Shown here one piece after another: positions 25,269 to 44,934 of a stretch of DNA of 64,000 nucleotides; within the stretch, counting starts at the first letter, position 1; every line of letters starts with the position of its first letter. A program made the position numbers and the translations under genes. Source of the stretch: Marthasterias glacialis (Eukaryota; Echinodermata; Asteroidea; Forcipulatida; Asteriidae). The notes beneath the pieces were generated by a model. The model did no database searches. It was not told the DNA's origin and saw only the letters and a program-made list of their open reading frames with translations. The stretch is from assembly GCA_911728455.2 (NCBI GenBank), contig OU452222.1:1914001-1978000 (forward strand), in the 5' to 3' direction.

Positions 25269-26796
25269 AATTTTTAAAGGTGCTGTTAAAACTCACAAAC
25301 TGACAACATTTTCACTACTGTTTAAGAACAAGGAATCACCATTTCACAGAACAATTTATCAAACAAAAAGCGGAGCAAGGTTTCACTGCTCATTGTTTTT
25401 GTCAAAAATAATAGCATTGGCAATTTGCATTATTACTATTATTTTAGAGCGAGTAGTGAAGGGTTTAGGACGCAGCCCTACAAATTGGAATTCAATTTAG
25501 GTTTCACAGTGAATTGGTGGCATTGAATATACATGTAGTGTTCTGTCCAAAACATGTTTTGTTTTTTATTAGCATGCTAGTTTCAATGGGAGATTATGTT
25601 ATTTTGAAAGTTTACATCCTAATGATTTCAATTTCTACTCTAGTATACTTGCTATTAAAGCTTGTCGTATCTGTTGCTGGACTCTTTGTCACAGAATCTG
25701 AGGGAAAGTTTTATTCACTTCTGAATCATAACGGCAAAACCAATACTTAAGAAGAATAGCAAACCCTGAATTGCTTTATAAGCATTTGTCTCGAGTATAA
25801 AATCATAAAATTGGTGCAAGGCAGGTAGGCACCTTGCTGCACGGTTTGACCTGCAAAAAAGCAGCCTTGGGCTGTCCTCCTGCTAAAACTCTAAATATTT
25901 TGAAAAGTTAAAAATCTTTGGTGGTGGAAGAGTAATATTTTAATGTGGCATCATTTCGACACCACAAATCACAGTGACATAAGTCCCAATGAGTTGACAC
26001 AACTACTTCACAAAACTGTTTTTTTTTTTCTTTTGCTTTTAAAACTTTCCAGGCATTTTTTTTAAATGAAGCTGGCCAACCTTGATAATCATTCTAAATG
26101 CTTTTAAATGCGATGTTATAACTAGCATGAAATTTTAGGTTTTTTTTAATTGGCTAATTTATTTCTACCACACAGAAAAAGTCTGATTTAAAATCTTTTT
26201 TTTTTCACAACAAAGATCAAAGCTGATTAAACATTTTAAACAAACCAAACTGACAGTTTTTATTTGAGAAACTTACAATTATAAAGCATTGTCAAGTGAA
26301 GTATTAAAACAAGTGCTTTGCTCTGAACAACAGACTGCTATATTAAATATTATTCCCTGCTGTTGCTTGCACCCTTGAGACGTTTGCATTTAAAACTCGC
26401 ATCACAGAGTCTCCTGAGAAAGCACATCAGATAAAATATAAATTGTATCTTTACATATACATCACAATGCAAGCATCATTTCATTCTATACAAAATCCTG
26501 GAGGAAGAAACACAATTTTAAAAATTAAAACTTGCATTTTTGTTTAGGGCGTATTAAATGGGTACGTGTATCACAACTTGTCACAAGTACTGAAAAGCAC
26601 AGCTGAGTTTAAAATGCTTTGAGCACTGCGAAGCAAAACTTTTCAACACAAACAAAGAAAGAGCAAATTTTTATATACAATTTTGTTTTTAATGTGATGT
26701 GGTCAAAATGCAAACAACTTAAAGGTACCAACCTTTCTTACTCACCAGCCGTCCACCTCTGACAGCTTATATAATACCCGTAAATTACAATAAAAT

Positions 26797-29115
26797 TCAG
26801 AAACCTTGTACTCTATTGTTGCCGAAGTCTACCACGAGGATAACACCATCTGGGGTGACGCATATTCCGGACGGGCGGTCCAACTGGCCTTCCTGTATTC
26901 CCTGAATTCCAAACTTGCAGAGGAAGTTGCCGTTTGGCTGAAACACTTGAATGCGGTGGTTTCTTGAATCGGCCACGATGATATTTCCCTCCTGATCGAT
27001 GGCCACACCTTGAGGTCTGAGAAATTGCCCGTTGTTACTACCCTCCGAGCCAAGATAACGAGCCGATGTAAATTCAGGGGTGATGACAAGCAGCCGGTGA
27101 TTATTGAAATCAGTGACGACAGCATGGCCTTCATTGTTGAAAGCAACTCCTCTTGGTGAATCAAAATGCTTCCAAAGAGCACCCTCAAAGCCATACTTAT
27201 TGCAGAAGGTGCCATCTTGATGGAAGACTTGGATACGATGATTGCGTGTATCGGACACCAGAATCTTTCCCTCGTTGTTCACAGCCACGTCCCATGGATA
27301 GTTGAACTGGCCATTCTTGCTGCCTTTCTCGCCAAACTTAAAAAGGAACTGTCCCTCAAATGTGAATACCTGTATACGATGGTTATCTTTATCAGCAACA
27401 ATAATGTTTCCATGGCTGTCCATGGCTATTCCAGCCGGGCGGTCAAACTGGCCATTTCGAGATCCTGCTGAGCCAAACTTGTGATGAAATATTCCTTTTG
27501 GAGTGAAGACTTGAATGCGATTGTTACTGCGATCTGCTATGATGATGAAATTGTCTTTATTCACAGCAATTCCCCATGGACGACAAAGCTGACCATCACC
27601 CTCACCTTCAGTGCCAAAGTTGAGTTGCACTTTAGAAATTTTGGCATAATTTCGACCAGTGCGAGCTGTAACGATGAAAGGGCTGTCTTGGATGTTTTTT
27701 CCCCGGATGGTTACTGACACCACATGTCGGCCCTCGAGCTGTGGTCGGTAGCTGACAGCGTAGGTACCATTCTGACGATCAACAACTTCTGCTGGGTAGA
27801 GTCCACCTTCAGGTCCTTGGATGATGACCTCAACAGCTTCGCCTCCAATGCAGCGGGATTCACCATTATGATCCTTGGCGTGCACCATAAATGTTGCGAT
27901 TTTACCATGTAGTGCACGCTTCAGCCCATCACCAGTGGCATACGAGGTTGGCGCATAGGCACTACTACTAATGAAACCAAGAGAGCTGATAGCAGTATGG
28001 AGGGCAGCATCAGGGGGTGTAAATATAACCTGGTCATCTTCATGGGGCTGAAGATGCCCCCTTAAACCTCGCAGGGCCTGCATCTGATTCACAATCAAGT
28101 CCTTTGTCTTGAGGACATCCAAATCAGTTCCGGTTTGCAAGGCATTGTCTACTGTCCCAATACAGTTGGACACGCTCTCCAACCCTTGCTTCAAATCTTC
28201 CATCTGCATGTGCAATGCCCGACCCTTGACCTGTCTGATTTTTTCAACTTTCCGCAGCAAATCACGTTCCCGTTCCTCCAGAGCTGTCAGATGATGACGC
28301 ATGACCGACTGGACCTCTTTGACGACAAGTTGTGTTCTCTTTTCAACTTGCTCAGCCATCAATCGAGTGTGGGATAAACTGTCCTCTAATGCATGCATGC
28401 CATTTTTGGCATCACTCAGAAGACGGAGGGTGATGGCTTTACTGTCCTCGATAGCATTTTGGAGGTACACACAACTATGCCCACGATGCTCCATCATGGT
28501 ACAATCCCGGCATATTGCTTTACTACATGAATCACAATACAGTCGTAAGACTTCGTCAGGATGGATTTCACAGTAGCTTGGGGGTCTATCAGAAACTGGC
28601 TGTATCTGTGCTTGGTAGGACTGATGATGTGAATTTCTGTGTCGACCGCTGGAAATATTTGGCCCTTGGGATTGCAGCATAACAATTTGATGATCTTTAG
28701 TCAATCTGACACGTAGGTGAGCCTGAACACAGCTTTCACATAATCTCTCATTGCAGTCTCTACACAGCCTCGAAGCAATTTGCCCCTCATCACATGAACT
28801 GCAGTTTCGTCGGTCGGTCGGCAACGGAACCCCGTCACCATCATCCTCATGACTGCCGACAACATCGAGAATATTACTGATGAAAAGATCGGTCGGCAGC
28901 CCATCCACCCCCAAGTCGCTTAGCTGACTTTCCTGATAGCAAGTTGGACACCGGATGCGATCTGGCTCGGCAATTCGCATCTCTAAACATGGCCGGCAGA
29001 ATTTGTGAAAACAGGACAGGATTTTGGGCTCCGTACCCTGCAAACGTTCTGAACAGAGCGCACACCATTGCTGTTCGTTGAATTCTTCGGCTACTGCTGC
29101 AGCGAAGGCGGCCAT
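26797..29115 (-). CDS. TRIM71: TRIM71/LIN-41 E3 ubiquitin ligase, single coding exon
   Basis: This is an RNA-binding RING ligase that represses mRNAs and holds cells in an early developmental state. The preferred start is ATG at 29113-29115 ([13 protein letters not shown]), giving 772 aa. The frame stays open to an ATG at 29190, but that extra stretch crosses a good AG acceptor at 29174-29175 and has no family counterpart. Domains in order: RING (C18, C21, C35, H37, C40, C43, C56, C59); two B-boxes, the first reading [17 protein letters not shown]; a coiled coil; a filamin/ABP280 repeat ([10 protein letters not shown] to SPFIVTA); and six NHL repeats ending [12 protein letters not shown]. Two B-boxes plus filamin plus six NHL separate TRIM71 from TRIM2/3. 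The last strand has Gly where relatives have a hydrophobic residue. No intron interrupts the coding sequence, although the human gene is split. Confidence 0.95.
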   Translation of the reverse strand: MAAFAAAVAEEFNEQQWCALCSERLQGTEPKILSCFHKFCRPCLEMRIAEPDRIRCPTCYQESQLSDLGVDGLPTDLFISNILDVVGSHEDDGDGVPLPTDRRNCSSCDEGQIASRLCRDCNERLCESCVQAHLRVRLTKDHQIVMLQSQGPNISSGRHRNSHHQSYQAQIQPVSDRPPSYCEIHPDEVLRLYCDSCSKAICRDCTMMEHRGHSCVYLQNAIEDSKAITLRLLSDAKNGMHALEDSLSHTRLMAEQVEKRTQLVVKEVQSVMRHHLTALEERERDLLRKVEKIRQVKGRALHMQMEDLKQGLESVSNCIGTVDNALQTGTDLDVLKTKDLIVNQMQALRGLRGHLQPHEDDQVIFTPPDAALHTAISSLGFISSSAYAPTSYATGDGLKRALHGKIATFMVHAKDHNGESRCIGGEAVEVIIQGPEGGLYPAEVVDRQNGTYAVSYRPQLEGRHVVSVTIRGKNIQDSPFIVTARTGRNYAKISKVQLNFGTEGEGDGQLCRPWGIAVNKDNFIIIADRSNNRIQVFTPKGIFHHKFGSAGSRNGQFDRPAGIAMDSHGNIIVADKDNHRIQVFTFEGQFLFKFGEKGSKNGQFNYPWDVAVNNEGKILVSDTRNHRIQVFHQDGTFCNKYGFEGALWKHFDSPRGVAFNNEGHAVVTDFNNHRLLVITPEFTSARYLGSEGSNNGQFLRPQGVAIDQEGNIIVADSRNHRIQVFQPNGNFLCKFGIQGIQEGQLDRPSGICVTPDGVILVVDFGNNRVQGF

Positions 29116-29173
29116 GAGTGGTGCGTGGAGTGTAGTGTTGCATTGGTGGTGGAGGTCAGTGCAGCACGCCAGC

Positions 29174-29496
29174 CTGTTTTGGAAAAGCAAAGCACTATTA
29201 CGTAAAAGTCACCATGAATTTGCAGCTGTTTTGTGCTCAGTCAACATGATAATGTTCTTTTGTGCGTTGTGGTCAGGGTATTTAAAAAGGTTACTATTTA
29301 AATAATGCAAAATACCAACATTGAAAACCCAACGAACGCACTCGATTCAAACCATTCACGGGCCGCTTTTTCCCACCCCTCTTTTTCAAAAATGAATTTC
29401 AAAGAATCATCCGATTTAAATACCAACAAACTGGTCTTAAATTTCCCTGTGGCGGGAATTGCTTTGAAGATGCATGTAAATGTACATACCTCCTCC
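29174..29496 (-). promoter_or_regulatory. candidate TRIM71 5' UTR intron with short upstream ORF
   Basis: On the minus strand a good donor (GAGGAG|GTATGT, intron starting 29489) could join an acceptor (AAAACAG, ending 29174) just upstream of the coding start. Spliced, an upstream ATG near 29496 would read only MEEAGVLH before a stop, making a short uORF. This is inference from splice-site appearance. No transcript evidence is available. Confidence 0.3.
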
Positions 29497-30941
29497 ATGA
29501 CGACAGTGTTTGGCGACTTGCTTTTTGTTTTTAAAAACTGCTGTCTTCAGACACATATTCTTGTTCCTCAATACAGTACATCCGTACCATTTATGATATG
29601 TACATGCATTGGCCGGTTTACATGTATAGTAGTAACGTAGAGTACATGTACATAATATTAATACATGTACATGTACATTACAATACGCGCGAGCACACAT
29701 TTACACACACCACCCACCCCGCTGTGTGTTTGAGCTTGCGCCCTACAAAGTGGGCGGTGCTTCTGATAAGCGTAGTTTTTTATTGGCCATTCACACGCAG
29801 CAGATCGGAAGTACGGTCATGGTTCAAGGACAATTTGCATAAGTCCTACCAAATCTAGCCAGTCCCCATGCTCCCACGTGTAACCGGTGCCACCCCACGA
29901 TTTTCATAAGTTGTTTTGTTTTTTTGTTTTCTGAACAAAAATGAAGTTCTAACCCCCACCTTTTTTGAGAGACCGAGAAAGTTAGGCCATTGGTGTAGTA
30001 AGCCAGGCATCGGATTAGCTTATTTATGGTTTATTTATGTAAATAAGGTTATTCTGAATTTGAATATTAATTTATTTAGTTTCAAAAGGACGTTTTGGGC
30101 CGTGGCCCTTGGCCGGCACACGCTCATGCCCAGGCCATATTTTAGTGTTTTTGTCTAAATTAATAAATAACATTCCAGTGACTTGATCCTGTGGGTGTAT
30201 GGGCCATCCAAATAATACTCATAAGAATCCTATTATTTCAAAACAGAGTGTGAATTTAATAACAATGTTGGTGAAACCTCTGTGCCAGTTGCTTAATCTC
30301 TATAGTTCGGTGATTTTCTACCTTCACGATTTAATTAAAACTCCAATGAAGCTCACTATTTCTTCATTCAGTAGTAGAAACAATATGTTTGTCTTGTTTG
30401 ATGTGAATCGGACAACAAAAGAAGTGTTTTTCAGGGGGCTTTACAAGATATTCAGATTTTAAATATCATTTAGGAACACCCAGTCCCTTTGGGGTATATT
30501 TTGGCAGTTGTTATGTTTCTTTTTGCACATCATGGCAAAGACGAGGGAATTTCAGAATACATAATTCGTTCATTCAATAATGATGTATTATCGAACGGTC
30601 AATATATATTTGTGTCGGTTTCTCCCGAAGGACAGTATTCAAACTGTCTGTGTTCTGTAACAGATAGAGGGCGCTCTTATTGTAAACGAGAAAGTTTTGT
30701 GATTTATGGATGGGCCTGATTCCTATCATGAAAAGTGAGACAGTAAACATTACCCCAGTCGTATGTATTTTTTTAATTTTTTTTATTACACTCACGGTAA
30801 CATAAAACGGCAATGTTTAAAACCGAATATCTCTTTAAAGTGTACGTCAATTTATATATATATATATATGTAATACTTTGTGAACGAAAAACAATTTGTA
30901 TTTTTGTATTAAATAACAATAATGTAAAATAAGAAATATTT

Positions 30942-31049
30942 GCGGTGACACCATTTATCTCTCTCTTTTGTGGAGGTAGTGGCTCTGGGAAGAGCCGCTG
31001 GTAAACTCAACGTTTCGAACAGCGTGTTCTGTTCTTCATCAGGAGACCT
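30942..31049. repeat. dispersed repeat with hairpin and hammerhead-like end
   Basis: It begins TTTGCGGTGACACCAT, the terminal word also seen at both ends of the element at 54640-54946. A perfect six-pair hairpin (GGCTCT, GGGA, AGAGCC) lies near 30981-30996. The right end holds the hammerhead-like motif described separately. The layout resembles repeats linked to Penelope-like retroelements, from memory of that family. Confidence 0.5.
31001..31049 (-). ncRNA. hammerhead-ribozyme-like motif
   Basis: On the minus strand the core CTGATGA (31042-31036) is followed by one extra A, then stem II GAACAG / CTGTTC around a six-base loop, then GAAAC (31016-31012). A flanking GGTCTC / GAG...ACC pairing could form a short stem I. 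Stem III would be minimal, as in hammerheads of Penelope-like elements. The extra A after the first core block departs from the consensus and may weaken or abolish cleavage. Confidence 0.4.
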
Positions 31050-31434
31050 TAATGTAAAAATAATACACACTTGGGTTCAAAAGCACCTTTTAAGTCGTCT
31101 ATTTTTTTCACTAGGTACCCACGATCATTAGTTAAGTTGATCCGATGAAGTAATTATCTGCATTGCCATTAATCAAAGCAAATAAATAAAAATAAAAATA
31201 AAATAAATACATAACTAAGCATAAATAGGCATCAAGGTTGTTCATCATTGACAAAACACTTCAAAATAATACGTAGATCTTTCTCCTGTGATAATCCATT
31301 TTTTTATATTTAAAATTGGTAACAAAGTAAATTAAGATCCGTCATTTTCTTAAATTAAAGAAAAAACAACGGAAGATTAATAAAATCAATTGAATTTATT
31401 CAGAATGAAAAGCAGAAATAATACGACAAAAAGG

Positions 31435-31576
31435 CACGTGGCGACCAGCCGGCAGTCAAACACGACAACGATCTCTCACTTCAAACGTTGGCGCTGCAGA
31501 GTCACGTGCCATGTACAAGCACATTCAACCCCCCGCGAACATTTGGGTCAATTCATGTTCCACCAGACGTCACGTG
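31435..31576. promoter_or_regulatory. cluster of three CACGTG E-boxes
   Basis: Perfect CACGTG palindromes lie at 31435-31440, 31503-31508 and 31571-31576, in a patch more GC-rich than its surroundings. The spacing is 68 bp in both cases (start to start). It lies about 2.3 kb upstream of the TRIM71 start. Possible bHLH-binding enhancer or an old repeat; function is not shown. Confidence 0.3.
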
Positions 31577-32460
31577 CTACGTTTGACTCAGGTCAAGTCC
31601 ATTGTTCGGCTGTTACGAGAATGTCTGTGACAAATCACACATGGGGTTGTGCAACAGGTGCCATTCCACGAATTTTACTTTCCGCACATAGTATTGTTTG
31701 TTTAAAATTCAAGAAACGTACAGCGTCAGAAAGGAAGGGTTTCCAAATTTGCTGTAAATTAATTAGCAGGGTTTCTAATCAATTATGTTCTTTTTTTAAA
31801 ATGAAGCTTACATGAAATGACAGAAAAGCAGAGTGAACCATCAGATACAGGATGACACACAGTGAGACAGACACCCCTCTGGCTAGTTCGGTGCGTGAAG
31901 TAGTGGGTCGGTGGGAGGGAATAAATCGCGTGGTTTTTACCATTAAACGAATATTAAAATAACAAATATGTAATTAATGAAATAAATAGATAAATACGTG
32001 CAAATAAATAACGAAACAAATACATAAATGCATTTGTTTGGCATCAAATAACATAGCTATTTTCTGGAAAATATATCGAGAGGGAATAGAGTTTGCTCAA
32101 AGCATAAAAGGTAGGTGCGAGTGAAGGTGGGTTGATGACAGGGGAGAACATCTCCTTTTTTTTCTGGACAAAAAAAACGTATAAAAATAAGTTTAACAAA
32201 TAAACTAAATCAAATAGCACTAACCAATTTCTGGAATAAAATAATCGAGAGGAAATTGAAAATAATTTTGTTACCTGCGTCTGTTATGAAACTACAATGC
32301 GGAGCTTGCTCTCCTTCTGGTAAGAAGTGTTAATTTTGGTTACGGAAGTCCGAGACTAAGACCAGATTTTTGTGCAGGTGGAAGACTGGTCTCCATTTCC
32401 ACAAAACGCTTCTAACCAGTAGGCCTAATTACATTTACATCGAGGATTTTAAAACATGAA

Positions 32461-32557
32461 GGCTGTATAGCTCAGTTGGTCAGGGCGCCGGTTAATCCGG
32501 GGGTCGCTGGTTCAAATCCCGCTCCAGTCAATCATTCTTTGTTCACCCCCAAATAAA
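32461..32557 (+). repeat. tRNA-derived SINE, single-arm copy
   Basis: This tRNA-like head (32461-32529) has a near-complete acceptor pairing (GGCTG with CAGTC), an A box TAGCTCAGTTGG and a B box GGTTCAAATCC. The anticodon arm is shortened to a five-base loop, so it is not a working tRNA. The tail, with TTCTTTGTTCACCCCCAAA, matches the arms of the foldbacks at 6926-7304 and 47858-48133. It is the simplest member of that family in this window. Confidence 0.75.
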
Positions 32558-34586
32558 GCGATAAATTTATTTTCCAATCACTTAACTCAATTAATTAAAT
32601 ACAAAGTAATGGTGTTAACCCCCACCCCCACCCCCGAAAAAAAATACAATTTGACAAACTTATTTACCTAAATGGAAGTGGTGCACTTAATTATTTGTTC
32701 ATGTTTAGACGTGAAAATCGGAATTATAAACATCATTATCCCGTGAAACATTTCCCACCATTTCTACTCTAAAATAAATTTAAAAAAAACTGTTTTCGAT
32801 AGACAAAATTCCATCTTATACTTTATTGATAATCATGTAAAACTATGTGTTAATTATCAACACATTTAAACGAAACTCGTCTGTGGTATATTAGAAAAGA
32901 AATTTGTAGCATAACAACAATTTCATGTTTTCAAAGCTTGACCCTCCCAGTTGCCGAGTTACGTGGCACACTACTACAAAACCCAGTCTGTTAATCAACA
33001 CACCAATAAAGTTTATTTTGCTAACATTTTCAGTTGGTTTATTTTATAACTTTTCTTCGCATTACACTGTCAACAAAAAGAATATAACTTTAAACTTCAA
33101 TTAAAGTAAAATGTAAACCCCAATGCAAAGGAAAAAAATGAAGCCCAAGGATAATATCAATTTACAAATCAATAAAACAAAATTAATTTATAAGATCTGG
33201 AAATTACCTTTCAATCAGGTATAAATCTTTAAGCAGTTTAAATGCGTTTGTGCCTTCAGAACTTCACATAAAATTATTACATACAAAACAAGATGTTAGA
33301 AACAGGTATCATGTTTCTCAATAATTTGCCTTGAAGTTACTAAAGATGGAATTGGGGAAGTCAGAAAAACAAGCAAAACAATATAAGTAAATTAACTTAA
33401 TGACCATGAAGCTAACAATATTAAAATCATCATTTTAAATTGTAGCAAGTGCAGCTTACTGTCATACAGTTAAACAATTTGTACAACAACAAATATTATG
33501 AATGTTTTCAAATATATCATTTATTTAGAATACCAGCTTTGGAATTCACTAAAGGTCTGACCTTTTAACTCTCTGGTCTTTAAACCATGGTACCCCTTGA
33601 CATGGGCGGTTCCAGAATATTTTTTTAGGGGGGCTATGAATCAAGAATGATTTTTCAGTTCTACGAATTGCAATGAAATAATCAAACAGTCTGAAAAGCA
33701 AAGCACAAGCAAGCCCTTATGGAGTGGGGTCCGGGGCCCAACATTTTGTTGATTCTAGATGCTCTTTGGTGCAATCTGAGGCGATTCCAGACCACTTTCC
33801 CTTTAATTTTGAGCAAACATTTTTAAGGAGTAAAATGAGTATTCCATTTGATTGGTTCACTCTTGCGGTCTCATAAAGCTCCTTATGTACTCGCATCGGG
33901 GTGCTGTCTGGACGTTTTTCTGCAGGACATGATTGGTTGCTTGGGGCACAAACATCTTCTGATAAAGACCACATCCTTCGTTTTTAACTTCAAGGAATTT
34001 GTGGGCTCAAGCAAATTTAGAGATGCAACTGGTTAAAAAAAAAAACTTGGTATTGTAATATTGTTACACCCATAATAAACGTAATATTGGTACACCCATG
34101 GCCAGCCCGACAGTGATGAGGGGAAATGAGGGAAAATACCTTATAATTTGTATCTCATTCTCTTCCTGCCGCCACCCCTTCACTATTTTTTGTTTTTTAA
34201 TATTTTTTTAAACGATTTTAGGGGGTTGGGGCCTTGGGCTATAAACCCCCTTAGCCCTCCCCGCTGAATCTGCAAATGCTTGACCTTTTGTTTGTCTACT
34301 CTAGAGGAAGTTATCTTTAGCTCTTTGCCTTAGACTAGTAAAGACTAGTAAATTCCAGTCCTGATCCACACAACGGAAAACTTCTTAAGTTTGAAAAATA
34401 TTTACAACAATTGACTTCAAGTTTCAAACTCCTCATACTTTTGTCATTGAAAGAAAAACATGCTTTTTTAATATTGGTCCGTAGTAACAATCTGAGTCCC
34501 CGGCATGCTCTCAAAAATAATATGTTGTTAAGTTATGAAGTATGAAAGTTAAAAATACTTTATTCTAGATGCTTTCATGAGACAGT

Positions 34587-42957
<8,371 letters not shown>

Positions 42958-42974
42958 TCTTTCCTCCTAATTCT

Positions 42975-44377
42975 CTAAAGAAAGTTGAACTTATTTTTTA
43001 TATTTAAAAAACAACATGAATAATTCCCAAACTGGTTTGTTGTAAATCCGTAGATGTGGCAGCCTGGTTTTTTTTTTCCCCAAAAAAGTAAATATTTTTG
43101 GTGAATGTTGAAATGTTTAAAAAGGTAGTGTCTAACTGTTGTCGGGATAAAGCAAACCACTAGGCCTACAACAAAACCAGACGAACGTTTAAAGTCACAC
43201 CAAATCTTGAATTTTTTGCTGAATGTAGTGACACTGGGTAGTGGGGACAGTCAGTACATACAGTCACCGTTCATTTCCATACATGTGTACATGTCCTCTA
43301 CATGTGTATGGATATGTGCAGTCTGCACACACACAGGTGGTGAGTCCGAAAGCGAGAAAAGCCGGCCAGCTGGCTCCGCGCACTGGGTCTCTGACAACCC
43401 GACTGATGAACAACTCGGACAGTCCTTTTGCTTGTTTTTTTCTTGCAAATATTTTCTCGATAATGTTTCAAGTGTTCTAAATTGATTCATTACACACTGA
43501 AGATCAAATCGGAATCCCTGTATTTAGAATGTGTATCAAGAATTCTGAAAGTGGTAATAAAAATTGGCACACACGGCCATTATGTGCTTCGTCTTGTAAC
43601 CCTCCAGTCTCCGACCATCGGGAGGATGGAGGGTTACCATCATCGCAACTAATGTCAACTAAGTTGTAATAATCGTAACCCTCCATTCTTCTGACACCGA
43701 ACAGTCACAGACCATTCGGTTACAAGACAAAACTCACAAGAACATGGCATGTATCCAATTTCAGCTATTTCTGTCAGACTGACTAGTGCATGAGTGACCA
43801 GGTTTGCCCAATTTGTATCACTCCATTCCAATTCATTAATCATAAAAGTTACAAACATTCCAAGAATACAGATCTGATAATGATATTCAGTGTGTAATAA
43901 ATCAATTTAGAACACTCGTAACCCTCTGGTCTCAAAGGGTGGAGGGTTACGAAATATCGCAACCAGTCAACTCGGTCAATATTAGTCATGTCAATCAATA
44001 TGATTTGACATTGCTTCATTTTAAATTTAAACAAAGTTCTCGTTTCTGTCTGTAGACAAGTCAAAATTGCCATAGGTTGGGAAACCTTTGTAATTGTATT
44101 TATTTTGAGCGCCTGCATGGTTACATCCAGTTTGAGGAGCTTATTCCATAACACATCAGAACCAACAAAGGAAAGGACATCTGGTCATTCATGACATTGT
44201 TTTGTTGTAGTTTGTCCGATGACTGGATGATCCTGATAATGATCTGCCATTTTTAAAGTCCCCCGAATCAACTGGCATTTAAACAGTTTTTAGACATTTA
44301 AATCCATGAATACACCTACAGTGTAAACGCTTACATGTTTTTAACGACCAAATTTATTACATCAAATATTTTCTTAC
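42975..44377 (-). other. probable MCM4 5' UTR intron
   Basis: On the minus strand a good acceptor (CTTTCTTTAG) ends at 42975, 17 bp upstream of the MCM4 start codon. A donor (GTAAGA) begins at 44377 beside E2F-like motifs. The inferred non-coding first exon would therefore lie upstream of about 44378. The interval also contains the hairpin repeats at 43596-43952. This is inference without transcript data. Confidence 0.45.
43596..43952. repeat. hairpin repeat family, three copies
   Basis: Copy one (43596-43637) pairs GTAACCCTCCA with TGGAGGGTTAC. Copy two (43675-43723) has GTAACC at the left, CGGTTAC at the right, and an inner CCGAA / TTCGG pair. Copy three (43918-43952) pairs CGTAACCCTC with GAGGGTTACG. 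Copies one and three are followed by an ATCGCAAC word, and copy two is preceded by a TAATCG word. A further relative is at 53183-53273. Confidence 0.7.
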
Positions 44378-44435
44378 CAACAAAAACTGAGAAAAAAACT
44401 GGATCTCGTTGAATTTCCTCCCACAGTGTTGAGAC

Positions 44436-44443
44436 TTTCCCGC
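44436..44443 (+). promoter_or_regulatory. E2F-type site (TTTCCCGC)
   Basis: This is a perfect E2F consensus octamer in the MCM4-FAAP24 intergenic region, next to the inferred MCM4 first exon. E2F control of MCM genes is well established. Confidence 0.55.
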
Positions 44444-44503
44444 AATTTTGCTCGCACTTGCAGTCGACAACAGAGGTGTCCACTATCACGTGTTAAATTC
44501 AGC

Positions 44504-44511
44504 GCGCGAAA
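44504..44511 (-). promoter_or_regulatory. E2F-type site (TTTCGCGC on minus strand)
   Basis: The plus strand reads GCGCGAAA, embedded in a CAGCGCGCG run. A CACGTG E-box lies 11 bp to the left at about 44488. It is probably in the shared promoter. Confidence 0.55.
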
Positions 44512-44771
44512 GGGGTGACCTATTTATGTCAATAGTTAACCATCTTTAACAGAATCAAACTGTAAGTTAAACTATTTTTATTAAGGTCCTTGTTTAATGT
44601 TAAATATAAACTAAACAAAAAGCCATTACTTTTGTATTCAATAGATTGTTCAAATGTTTTAACTATATTGATTTTTATTTATTTACAATATATAAATTGA
44701 AGAATGTTATAGAAAGTTGAATATTAAAAGTAATGTTGGACGCTGGAGGGCGCAAATCAAAACAAAAATCT

Positions 44772-44780
44772 CCCGCGAAA
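44772..44780 (-). promoter_or_regulatory. E2F-type site (TTTCGCGGG on minus strand)
   Basis: The plus strand reads CCCGCGAAA, about 130 bp upstream of the inferred FAAP24 first exon. It is the third E2F-like motif within 350 bp. Confidence 0.5.
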
Positions 44781-44898
44781 TAGGTTGACGCACTTTTGTC
44801 TTTCATTTCAAAAGTACTATTACATTAGTAAACCACAGCTGCAACCTGCCGGCATGCGGCAGAGCATCAACACATAATAACCTCAACAAACCTCCACG

Positions 44899-44934
44899 AT
44901 GGAGCTTATACGCCGAAAACTTCAGAGACGCTGA
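44899..44934 (+). promoter_or_regulatory. candidate FAAP24 upstream ORF in a non-coding first exon
   Basis: A 12-codon ORF (MELIRRKLQRR then stop) lies just before a strong donor, GTAAGT at 44953. This suggests a first exon ending at 44952 whose ATG opens a short uORF rather than the protein. It could instead be chance. Confidence 0.3.

Larger units (their letters stand above)
8489..26796. other. long gene-poor interval between POLR2C and TRIM71
   Basis: No protein gene could be supported. The interval holds a diverged tandem array (9633-10330), a LINE remnant (11305-11574), simple repeats (14698-14739, 15726-15755) and a diverged duplication (15885-16155). It also holds dispersed repeats (21184-21300, 23251-23336) and three let-7 seed matches at 17186, 20819 and 25261. 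The right part, from about 25 kb, is probably TRIM71 3' UTR on the minus strand. The 3' end of that UTR cannot be fixed from sequence alone. Confidence 0.6.
29500..34586. other. interval between TRIM71 and MCM4 3' end
   Basis: No protein gene could be supported. It contains GTACAT repeats near 29641-29675, a hammerhead-like repeat (30942-31049), (AAATA)n-like low-complexity patches near 31181-31210 and 31960-32030, an E-box cluster (31435-31576), a tRNA-like SINE (32461-32557), and C-rich patches near 32620 and 34770-34890. It probably includes the TRIM71 promoter on the left and MCM4 3' UTR on the right. Confidence 0.55.

Noticed and set aside
26829-28904. Many open frames on both strands inside TRIM71
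   Set aside because: They are shadows of a long GC-richer coding exon and show no domains.
29116-29190. Upstream in-frame ATG extending TRIM71 to 797 aa
   Set aside because: The added 25 residues have no family counterpart and cross a plausible splice acceptor at 29174. The ATG at 29115 gives an N-terminus close to the vertebrate MA-F start before the RING.
31390-31815. 141-codon open frame on the plus strand
   Set aside because: There is no recognisable domain, and it is rich in Thr, His, Arg and Cys, as expected from a GC-rich repeat-like patch. It overlaps the E-box cluster and ends in AT-rich sequence. No splice or start context supports it.
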